Source of the DNA: Geosiphon pyriformis
Taxonomy: Eukaryota; Glomeromycota; Glomeromycetes; Archaeosporales; Geosiphonaceae
Assembly: GCA_016748015.1 (NCBI GenBank)
Contig: JAAOMT010000694.1
Span: 1 to 64,000 of the forward strand
Direction of reading: 5' to 3'
Length of the DNA: 64,000 nucleotides
Shown: in pieces, positions 55,260 to 64,000 of the stretch
How the letters are laid out: every line of letters begins with the position of its first letter
Position numbering within the stretch: position 1 is the first letter of the stretch
Notes under the pieces: model-generated
What the model saw: the letters and a program-made list of their open reading frames with translations, nothing else
What the model was told of the DNA's origin: nothing
Databases searched by the model: none
Made by a program: the position numbers and the translations under genes

Positions 55260-56088
55260 ATATTATTACTTAATCAATAATCCGATTTGTACTCTAGAAA
55301 TTAAGATGATCAAATTACACAATACCTTGAACCATTTAACATAGTCAAAATTTGCCGAAATTAATGAAAATTGGCCGAAATAATCAAATAGTTCAGTGAA
55401 ATAACTTGTAGTTTGCCAAAATGTATCTTTAGTTCACCCAAATTGTAGCAAAAAGAAAAGTGCAAGTTCAAAGACTAGTACTACAACAAGTTGTATAAAA
55501 AAAGAGCTTTTTTTTTCAAGAAAATGTATCTTCTCATAGTATCTTATCATAGCATCCTACTTTAGATATCTTAATTGAAACAAATCACCTTTTATACATT
55601 CAAATAAAAATTAAATATTCGAGAAACAAATCTTTAAAATTATTACACTTGAAATTCTCTCAACACAACTAATGTTTTGAAATTGTTAGTGACTTCAGGT
55701 CTAGATAGAAAACAGTTTCTTTGATAAAATTTTATTTCTTTTATATTTCTTTTATTTTTTTTTTCTTTCTTATCATAATTATTAGGGTAGTCTACAGATG
55801 AAATTTCTGTAGAAAAGTTGACTTTTACAGCAAAGTAACTACACATTTTTAGTAAGCTTCCAGACAGGCAATTCTTGAGAAAGAGTTGATATTTACTACA
55901 ATGTAACTACATAAAGTAACTGGCAAGGAATTGGCCATTTCACTTATAAGCCCAGCAGTTCAAATTATAAGAGATAATTTGAAGATAAATTCAGTTACTG
56001 GAGGTCCAACTACTTTCTAGAAACGTGAATTCACAGCAAATCAACATTAACAACATTCAAGAAAAGAGACCAAAAACCTCCAATAACA
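55260..56088 (+). repeat. Gyp-D 5' LTR of D-2, second part
   Basis: Begins with the right ATAT duplication (55260-55263) and continues the LTR interrupted at 37826. It is collinear with the reverse complement of 40110-39294 and 48970-48157. TATA-like TATAAAA near 55494. Ends CCAATAACA at 56088. Its sequence is more diverged than that of the two D-1 LTRs, as expected for an older insertion. Confidence 0.88.
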
Positions 56089-56090
56089 TT

Positions 56091-56106
56091 TGGTGCTCTC
56101 CCACAA
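56091..56106 (+). other. Candidate primer-binding site of D-2
   Basis: TGGTGCTCTCCCACAA begins 2 nt after the LTR, as in D-1. Confidence 0.55.
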
Positions 56107-57899
56107 AAATAACACAGCAACAACAAATTCAAAGTGGTGACCACACCAGACACAACAACTCTAGAGTATTATCAGTTAATCTACACACACTGCAAGCAAA
56201 AATTCAACATCTAAGACGGAATTAAAATTTTCAAGAAATCACTATACCAAAACATTAAAAATCACATCAACAACTATCTTTTTAGAAACTACAATATTTT
56301 AGAAGTCAGAAACAATCTTTACAATAATTTAATACACTATTCACAATTGGGAACAGAAGACCTGAACAGTGAAACACTTGCTACCTATTTTCAAAAACTT
56401 AATTTTAACATTATTGAGTATTGTGAAGAAAAATACCTAGTACAGTTTCAATACTCTATTGACTTTGAATTAGAGACAGAAACAAGCAACAAAGGCAAAC
56501 AAAAATTAAAGCAATACTCAAAAACCACTTCAAACACTCCAATACTACAAAAGACAACTGCCAAACACTTGCAAACACCTGAACAAAAAACCAGTATCAA
56601 ATTACCATTTTCTATTACACCATTTCTAATTTCACTTACTCAACCACAAACACCAAGTTCATCACTTAACCATTTCTCCAGACCAGAAGATTTTCAGTTA
56701 CCTAGAAATCTTACTCAACAGCAAAAACCAATATCAACAAGTGCCAATATCATTGATTACTTACAGGAAAACGAAAGTAATCATTTAGAAAGTCTGGAAA
56801 GTGAAAAAACTGAATCAGAACAAAAAAAAATTACAGAAAACGAAAAAGAAATGGCAATTGCTTATATTGCAAAAATTTCAAAATTTACTGGTGAAGATAA
56901 TAATACCAGTTCTCAAAAATGGCTTGACAAAGTTCAAAAAGCAGAAGATGCAAATGGTTGGACTGCAGCAAGAATGCTCAAAGCAATCCCATACTTCCTC
57001 TAAGGAACTGTAAGAGAATGGTTTGAAAATTTAGGAGAACTATTTGAAAACTGGCAAGCATTCAAAAATGCTTTCTTACAACAATTTACTGACAACAACA
57101 CATCCATCACTCTTCATAATTGCTTTTACAATATCAAACAAGAAACATCTGAAACTGTTATGACCTATCTGGGAAGATTCAACAAACTTCTTTAACAAAT
57201 TTAACAATTGGAAACCAATGAATACTATTCTGATGCCCAGATTCTGGATCAGTTTATAGCAGGATTAAAGAACAAATTAATCAAGAAAGTTCGCCCACAT
57301 GCCCCAAAAAACTTAGCAACAGCCATTAGACATGCAAAGAACTATAAAATGGCTATGAAAGAAGCAAACCACACCAAACTTGTCAACCTAGCTATTGGAG
57401 AAACCAATTCAGCAGCTGAAAAGAAAATAGACTAACTCACAAAGAAAGTTGAAAGCTACTTCACAAATTAACAATAACAGCAACAACAACCACAAAGATA
57501 TTAACCCCCACAATGACATTACCAAAACAATTTTGGATCACCATCCAACAACCAACCTCAAAATTGTTATTATTGTGGAATTCCAAGACACTGGAAACGA
57601 AATTGTAGAAAATTACAAAGAGACCAACAAAACAAGAGTAATCAACATTACTCTTTACCACAACAATCTTATTACTAATCTCTACCACCAACTTATTATT
57701 CACCAAGACCACAAAATCAAAACAGTTATTATTAACCAGCTCCACAACCAATTTAGCAACAATATCAGCAACCTTTACCAACTCAGCAATATCAGACACC
57801 ACTCACTTAACAATATCAAGTACCAGCCAGAAGATTGGTTCAACATAACCCCAAAATCAATTTCAGAATAACAACAACAGAATCAATTCAAATAATCAG
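56092..57899 (+). pseudogene. Gyp-D gag (D-2)
   Basis: Collinear with the D-1 gag. No ATG near the start. 56347-57003 is open: LGTEDLNSETLATYFQKLNF, a Lys/Gln/Ser/Thr-rich linker, EKEMAIAYIAKISKFTGEDNNTSSQKWLDKVQKAEDANGW and ARMLKAIPYFL. It continues after a stop with REWFENLGELFENWQAFK and LETNEYYSDAQILDQFIAGL (57208-57435), a Gln/Asn-rich stretch and an intact CCHC knuckle CYYCGIPRHWKRNC (57565-57606). Stops are mostly at former Gln codons. Forms the particle in intact relatives. Confidence 0.8.
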
Positions 57900-59454
57900 T
57901 TGGTTTCCCGAAATTCTGGTCAGCAAAGACCCAATTACTATCACACTCAACCCAGTTATTTTACAATGTCTGAAGGATCGAATTTTCAACAATCTGTACT
58001 TTCTGAAGGTGAAGTTGCAACACCAAGATCAAACTCTTCCAACAACACTATTCCATCAGCCCAAATTGCCCAAAATGCCAACTTTTCAGATATATTCTCA
58101 TTCGAATTTGAAGCAAATTAATCACTATTCTTGCTTAGTAATGCAGCAGCTAATGAACAAAAAGCTATCACTGCCATGTATACTAAAGCTACAGTAGAAG
58201 GAAAACCCATCCGATTAATTCTAGACAGTGAATTAGCTGGAAGTATTATTACTTATCAGTTAATGCAATAGCTTCAAAGAACTGTTGACAGACCAGCCCA
58301 AACTGTAATCATTACAGCAGATGATATGAAAAAAACACCAGTAAGAGAAATTGACAATTTTCCATTTACCATTGATGGAATCATTATTCCAGTCAAAGTT
58401 CTAGTCATAGATGCACCCCAATACCAAGCTCTAATCGGAAATAATTGGCTTCTTAAGGCCAATGCAAACTTGGATTGAAAAACTCAGAAATTAAAAATCT
58501 TATACCAAAGACAATACACCATAGTACTTGTTACTTATAAAACTTTCAACAAATGATCAGAAAAAGCCCCAGTATTTGAATTTGAAGAGGAGAAAGAAAT
58601 GCCACTCACTGAAATCTACATGGCTCTTGGATCAACATCCAATTGGGCTGAGAAAACAGAACAAAAGATTTTTGAAGAATCAAGAGAATGGAAGAAAGTT
58701 AGATATTTCACATCAGAACCACGAAAAGAACCACCATACATTCCACTAAAATACAAAGATTGCAAAAAGAAGCTTTCATCTATGGAAGCCTGTATTTTGC
58801 TAGAAGAGGAATATGAAACTTGCACTTGCTACATCTGCAAAACATGCCATAGAGAATGATTTGGATCTTTAAAAAGAAGTGGAAAATAAGACAACACATC
58901 TTGTCTCACATGTGGAAATATGCTATTGGAAGAATGCAACTGGATTGATGTTGCAACAAGAAGAGGAGTATGTAATTAAACCTGTCAATATGCTCTATCA
59001 ATTTCAGAAAAAATCAGAAGAGGAACACCATTTGATGTAGCATACAACAGTGTTCTCAATAAACTTTACCACTATTCTTATGATGCTAAAATAATCTTTG
59101 ATTTAGCAATGGCTTTAATTAATAAAGCCATACAGAAAGATATCCACCAAATGAAAGAAGCTGAGTACATTGAATACACAATGAAATTAACTGAATTCAA
59201 CTATGAAGATGAGGTAGAGACATACAACCAAATTGCAAGCTACATATATCTAACACAAGAAGCTCAAATTTAATAATTAGAGCAAATGAACATTCAATTA
59301 TGTGAAGAATACATCATGCCTTGTGATGACAAATAGTGTTCAAAATGCTATGCTCTTAGCATTCCTCTGCCCAGTAAAAATGACCAGGAAGAAATCAAAT
59401 TTGGGAAACCTAAAACAAAAAAAAAAATCACAACAATACCAATCTATCTTATTA
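57900..59454 (+). pseudogene. Gyp-D protease and cysteine-rich module (D-2)
   Basis: In the -1 frame relative to gag. SGQQRPNYYHTQPSY, EGEVATPRSNSS, FSFEFEAN, then the protease ITAMYTKATVEGKPIRLILDSELAGSIIT, where the active-site Gly is Glu (D-S-E, 58224-58232). Then FPFTIDGIIIPVKVLVIDAPQYQALIGNNW. The Cys module follows: MALGSTSNWAEKTEQ (58620), YKDCKKKLSSMEACI, CTCYICKTCHRE, TSCLTCGNMLLEECNWIDV, GVCN..CQYAL, LAMALINKA, LCEEYIMPCDDK.CSKCYALS (about 59297-59355). Same order as D-1 and B-2. Confidence 0.72.
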
Positions 59455-59912
59455 AAAACCAGTCTGCTATACAACTCAAATACTTTAACAACAATGGGCA
59501 AGAAATAAAACCAGAAAAAACCCACGAAGTTGATGCAGGATATGACCTCAGATATTCTGGCAAAGACACTTTGGTTCTCTAACCAAAGTCCTTAATAAAA
59601 ATCAATCTTAAAATTGCTCTTGAAATTCCACTTAGAGCAATGGTTCAAATTGCATTTAGATCATCATTGGCAAGTAAAAGAATCAACATTAGAAAAAGAG
59701 TCCTAGATGCAGGATATACTGGAGACATTACTATCATGTTACAGAATAAAACAGACAAACCATTCAGGATTGAACATACTGAGAAAATTACCCAAGCAAT
59801 TTACCTACCCTTAATCAACATTTCGGGTTTACAATCAGTGAAAAACAGAAAACAATTGGAAAAAAGTGAAAGAAAAACTCAAGGTTTTGGTTCAACTGGA
59901 CGATTTATAGTG
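59455..59912 (+). pseudogene. Gyp-D dUTPase domain, best preserved copy (D-2)
   Basis: Motif 1 EVDAGYDLRYSG (59524-59559), motif 2 AFRSSLASKRI (about 59653-59685), motif 3 RVLDAGYTGDI (59698-59730, catalytic Asp kept), motif 4 EKITQAI (about 59780-59800) and motif 5 RKTQGFGSTGRF (59872-59907): all five trimeric dUTPase motifs in order within about 130 codons, the usual length. One TAA after DTLVL (59581-59583) breaks the frame; D-1 has AAA there. Located between the cysteine-rich module and RT. Role: dUTP hydrolysis during cDNA synthesis. Flanking sequence after motif 5 (VPVNIALNAQNKSHQI...) is shared with D-1. Confidence 0.88.
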
Positions 59913-61260
59913 CCAGTAAACATAGCTCTCAATGCACAAAATAAATCCCACCAGATTCTTCAACTTCCCCAACCAATTACTATTTCACCTTTTGGAGAAC
60001 ATCATGAAATTTACATCTGCTCAAAACTCACCACTACTCAACAAATTTTTGAATCCAATGAACAAATCTGTTTGAAGCATAAAATCTTAATCCCAAATGT
60101 TTATATTCCTAAAGGAATGAAAAAATTTTGAATTACATTCTACAACTCCAACAATTATCCTATTGTCCTATTAAATAAATTAAAAATTGGAATCATACAT
60201 AATAACATTTTCCAAGATGAAAACCCTCAAATTGTTTCTAATTTCATCGAAATTATAAGACATATTCTACTTCCAAATCCAAACATCATTTCTACTACTG
60301 AAAACTATCACCTTTTGGAAGAAAAACTCTCTCAAATCAACATAAGTCTCTTAGAACCCCAACAACAAAAACAATTAAAACAACTAATAGCTAAATTTGC
60401 AGATATCTTTACAAAAGACAACAATAACCTTGGAAAAACTGATATTGTTCAACATCAGATCCACACAGAAGATGCTCTACCAAAAAGACAACAAGCTTAT
60501 TGAGTACCATCTGCCAGCCACCAATTCATCAGAGAAAAAATCTAAAGAATGCTCAATAATAGATTGATTCAACTATCAAAAAGTTTTTGGGCCTCATCAG
60601 TAGTTTTAGTTAAAAAGAAAAACGGAAAAATCAGATTTTGTGTTAATTATAGACAACTGAATAGTGTTACAATTGAAGATGCCTATCCTTTTCTAAGAAT
60701 TAATAACATGCTAGATGCTCTAGGAAAAGCCAAGTTTTTTTCAACTTTAGACTTGGAAAGTGGATATTGGCAAGTCGAAATGGACCCAAAATAGCATTCA
60801 CCACTCAAAAAAAAACTATAAGTTCAATATTATGCCTTTTGAATTCTGCAATGCACCAGCAATATTTCAATGACTTATAGATATTGTATATGAAGAACTT
60901 TTGTGGAAATTAGTGGTTGTCTATCTTGATAACACTGATGTATACTCACTAAGCTTTAAAGCCTACCTTATCTACTTGCAAGAAGTTTTTCAACAATTAT
61001 GGAAAGCAGGATTAAAGTTGAACATTGAAAAATGTCACTTTGGAAAAACAAGCTTAATCTTTCTTGGACACATTGTTAGCAAAGATGGAATCAAACCAAA
61101 CCCTGGAACAATCAGTGCTGTCAAAAACTTTCAAACTCCTAAAAATACCACAGAACTATGAGAATTTATAAGATTAGCCTCCTACTATCAAAAATTCATA
61201 AAAAGATTCTCAGAAATTGCCAAACCACTCAACTATCTTATCAACAAAAACATGCCATAT
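59913..61260 (+). pseudogene. Gyp-D linker and reverse transcriptase (D-2)
   Basis: Linker IALNAQNKSHQILQLPQP...YIPKGMKKF to 60131, then ISLLEPQQQKQLKQLIAKFADIF and LGKTDIVQHQI (60315-60503). RT: MLNNRLIQLSKSFWASSVVLVKKKNG, VNYRQLNSVTIEDAYPFLRINNMLDAL and FSTLDLESGYWQVEMDPK, then a deletion of about 13 bp near 60794 that shifts the frame. Next AFTTQ, the catalytic box YLDN (60922-60933) in place of YLDD, FGKTSLIFLGHIVSKDGIK and LASYYQKFIKRFSEIAK. Clearly inactive. Confidence 0.82.
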
Positions 61261-61733
61261 CAATAGACTAAAAAACAACAAAAAGCTTTTGAAACTCTCA
61301 AAACAAAATTGACAACAGCCCCAATTCTTGCTTACTTAGACTTCAACAAACAATTTCAACTAGCCATTAATGCTTCACACATAGCTTTTGGTGTCATCTT
61401 ATCACAATTAGATAAAAATGGCCAAGAACAAATTATTGCCTACACCAGCAGAACACTCAAGCCAACAGAACTCAAATATGACTCAACTGAATTAGAAGCT
61501 GCCACAGTCATCTGGGCTCTTAAACACTTTCAACAATACCTGAAGAATGAAAAAGAATTTGACATTATAATTGACAATATTGGCCTCAAATGGCTCAACA
61601 AAAAAAACTGAACAAAATACCAAACAGTCTTGATGGAATGACTTCTTAGCAGACTACAAATATATTGTATATCATAAACCAGGAAAACTACACACCAATG
61701 TTGATAGCCTTTCAAAAATAAGACAAGATTAAT
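61261..61733 (+). pseudogene. Gyp-D RNase H (D-2)
   Basis: ETLKTKLTTAPILAYLDF, FQLAINASHIAFGVILSQLDKNG (first catalytic Asp is Asn, as in D-1), IAYTSRTLKPTELKYDSTELEAATVIWALKHFQQYL, and after a stop and frameshift KPGKLHTNVDSLSKIRQD to the TAA at 61731. It normally degrades the RNA strand during cDNA synthesis. Confidence 0.78.
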
Positions 61734-61790
61734 ATTAACAACAAAACTCATTACAATTTACCAATTTACCAACACAATAACCAAACAACA

Positions 61791-63175
61791 ATGAACCCTA
61801 GAAATTACAACAATATTAAAAACTATTTGGAGACTCTTACTATGCCAGAAAATTGGTCTCCAAGTAAAAAACATCAATTACAACACCAATCCAAACAATA
61901 TTTCATACATCATAACAAAATCTATTACAAAAATTGCAGAAATCCAAACCAACTACTCAGATTAATACAAGAGAATGAAAAAGAAACAATCTTATACAAC
62001 ATGCACACAGATTCTTCTTCAGCACACTTAGGAAGAGATGGAACAATACAAAAAACTCTTAAACATTACTTTTGGTCTCAAATACAAAAAGACATTTGAA
62101 AATATGTAGAATTTTGTGATAGTTGTCAAAGAAAAAGAGGAACTTGCCCCACAGAACTTTTAAATCCAATCAAAGTTGGACAACTTTTTAACAAAGTTGG
62201 AATTGATTTAATTGGACCATTACCTATCACAACTCAAGGAAATCGTTATATTGCAGTTGCAGTAGATTATTTTACCAAATAGCCTGAAGCTAGAGCCATC
62301 CAAAGAGCAGATGCAAAATCAGTAACAAATTTTATCTATAAAGACATTATTTGTAAACATAGATGCCAATTGAACTCTTATCTGATCAAAGAACACATTT
62401 TGTGAACAACTTGATACAAAAAATTTGTGAATAATTCAATGTCAAAAGACCTTTATTATCACCTTATTATACTTAAACAAATAGACTTGTAGAATGTTTC
62501 AACAGAACATTATGTGAATCTCTAGCCAAAGTCTCAATAGACTTTGAACAAGAATAGGATATCTTTATTCCATCAGTGTTACTAGTATACAAAACACTAA
62601 AACAAGATACTATAAAACACATACTATTTGATTTAACTTATAGAAGGACAGCAATATTACCAATTAATTTTACAGTGGAAACATACTCTGTGCAACCAAT
62701 TAATGAAAAAAACTTTCAAAAAACACTTCAAAAAAGAGCCTATACTCTTCTTAGTACACTGGAAGGAAAAAGAAAGATAGCAGCAACTCATATTGAACAT
62801 TCCCAAGCTCAACAAAAAGAAAGACATGACAACAAATTACCATTCATAACCAATAAATTTAAAGTTGGAAATAAAGTTCTCTTATACAAAACTAAGGCTG
62901 AAAAACAATAGAGTAAGAAATTTGAAAACAAATAGGATGGACTATTTTATATTCACGAAATTCTAAACAATGGATTATACAAGTTAAGACTTGATGACAA
63001 AGTACTAGCAAAAGTTACACATGGAGATAGATTGAAACACTATCATTCCAGAAACAATCCTAAACTATTAATTCCACAAATTGGTACACATTTCTCTTTA
63101 GTTAATCCTGAAGATATTCCCCGAAATTTAGAACCAATAATTATAATAGAACAACAGCCAAACTTGAACACTTAA
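61791..63175 (+). pseudogene. Gyp-D integrase (D-2)
   Basis: MNPRNYNNIKNYLETLTM at 61791; zinc-binding NMHTDSSSAHLGRDGTIQ and FCDSCQRKRG; catalytic Asp in VGIDLIGPLPI; a one-base loss near 62370 before LLSDQRTHF (second Asp); NRLVECFNRTL (Glu kept). Then LLVYKTLKQDTIKH, YRRTAILPINF and RAYTLLSTLEGKRK (62576-62911), followed by a stop (former Trp) and a C-terminal domain GLYKLRLDDKVLAKVTHGD. It ends NLNT at 63173-63175. Same gene order as D-1. Confidence 0.82.
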
Positions 63176-63344
63176 TTCAACATAATTTTACAATAATCTT
63201 TTTTTTAATAACCCACAAAACATAAATCAAAAACAGTAAATAATTACAAAAAAACATTTAAACCCAAAAACAAATAAAAACTCTATACCCAAAAAATAAT
63301 TTTCTTTATTCTTTTTCAAACTTTGTTATTAATTAGTCATTTTT
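63176..63344. other. AT-rich gap between integrase and ORF3 (D-2)
   Basis: About 170 bp, A/T rich, no coding signal. It matches the corresponding D-1 interval (40958-41090). Confidence 0.55.
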
Positions 63345-64000
63345 ATCATAATTATTCTCCGAAATATTTAACAAATATCCCAAAAATTAATGTTAGCTTT
63401 GAAAACACTTCTTGACTTATCCATAAAAATTAATGGAAGTCAAATTAATTACATTCAAAAAAAAACCACAGCCTCAATAGTAAATAATTTTCAGAACTAT
63501 TACTCTTATAGAAGAAAAACAAGAAGTCACTCTGGAAATAAATTACCAGAACTTTTGAAGCAAGCACTAAAAAAAAATCTTTTAATTGTTCCTATTGATA
63601 TTCCACCAAGTGCCACAATACAACAAAAACTTTTACTATTCCTTAATGAACAGAACAATAAACATACTCTTATATATAGATATTTTCTTATTGGAAAAAT
63701 ACTTTATGAACGAAAACTGAAACTTGAAGCAACCAACATCACTCCTGAGGCTATACAAAAACAAATTCACAATAAATTCAAAACAGCAGCTGGATTAACA
63801 AACACTTGCTACAAACTTAGAACAGTATCTAGACTCTATAATTTATTCAACACTTGTGAAAATGTCTTACAAAATCCAATACTCCATCCAATGAAGATTC
63901 AATATATTGGAAAACTCACAAAACTGAAATTTCAACAATTTTCAGACCAGATCATTTCAATTATTTTGGACCACTATCTTAATATTACAAATAGTGCTTG
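63345..64000 (+). pseudogene. Gyp-D ORF3, open to window end (D-2)
   Basis: Homologue of the D-1 ORF3. The D-1 start codon is ATA here and a stop follows at about 63369, but from MLALKTLLDLSIKINGSQ at 63390 the frame is open for more than 200 codons to the window edge. It includes SGNKLPELLKQALKKNLL, IYRYFLIGKILYERKLKLEA, TPEAIQKQIHNKFKTAAG, LRTVSRLYNLFNTCENVLQ and YIGKLTKLKFQQFSDQI. This contrasts with the frequent stops in gag and pol of the same copy. Function unknown. Confidence 0.7.

Noticed and set aside
56025-56225. ORF spanning the D-2 LTR end as the gag start.
   Set aside because: It is in a different frame from the gag peptide shared with D-1 and starts inside the LTR. Only a frame shadow.

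Overview
This window looks like eukaryotic, AT-rich, transposon-saturated chromosome. The best guess is an arbuscular mycorrhizal fungus of the Gigasporaceae (Glomeromycotina). That rests on my recollection that the two LINE ORF1 types here (one starting near METTAS, one near MTTTRAK) are typical of that group; it is an inference, not a search result. I recognise no host gene, tRNA, rRNA or CRISPR array. Almost every base can be assigned to one of three Ty3/Gypsy-like LTR families (called Gyp-A, Gyp-B and Gyp-D here) or two LINE groups (L and R), all decayed by stops, frameshifts and mostly transition mutations.

Layout. 1-956: 3' end of a Gyp-A copy (A-1) sitting inside the integrase of a Gyp-B copy (B-1, 957-3215). 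3335-13413: full-length Gyp-A copy A-2, with an ORF1-only LINE (L-1, 6085-8497) inserted in its protease and a roughly 400-bp inversion in gag. 13414-15810: LINE L-2, whose ORF1 end is inverted relative to its ORF2 end, as in twin priming. 16261-22203: R-1, a LINE with ORF1 and ORF2. 22440-29354: R-2, a second, more decayed R copy carrying the ORF1-only LINE L-3 (25826-28131, minus strand). 29355-30138: 3' end of Gyp-A copy A-3. 30139-30305: Gyp-D LTR fragment D-3. 30306-31360: R-3 ORF1 fragment (minus).

From 30306 to the end is a nest of insertions: R-3 was entered by Gyp-B B-2 (31361-37704, minus), B-2 by Gyp-D D-2 (37705 to beyond the window), the D-2 5' LTR by Gyp-A A-4 (37827-55259), and the A-4 gag by Gyp-D D-1 (39294-49132, minus). 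The last two steps are supported by 4-bp target duplications (ATAT, CCAG), and the A-4 step also by an unoccupied paralogous site in D-3.

How the genes work together. Each LTR element encodes Gag (capsid plus CCHC knuckle) and Pol (protease, reverse transcriptase, RNase H, integrase) between LTRs. Gyp-A appears to make Pol through a UUUAAAC -1 frameshift site. Gyp-B and Gyp-D carry a dUTPase and an unexplained cysteine-rich module between protease and reverse transcriptase. Gyp-A and Gyp-D also have an extra ORF (ORF3) after integrase that ends about 30 nt inside the 3' LTR; the two ORF3s look distantly alike. No copy is obviously autonomous now: catalytic residues are lost in most of them, and the two D-1 LTRs differ by about 45 substitutions of which I count only two transversions.
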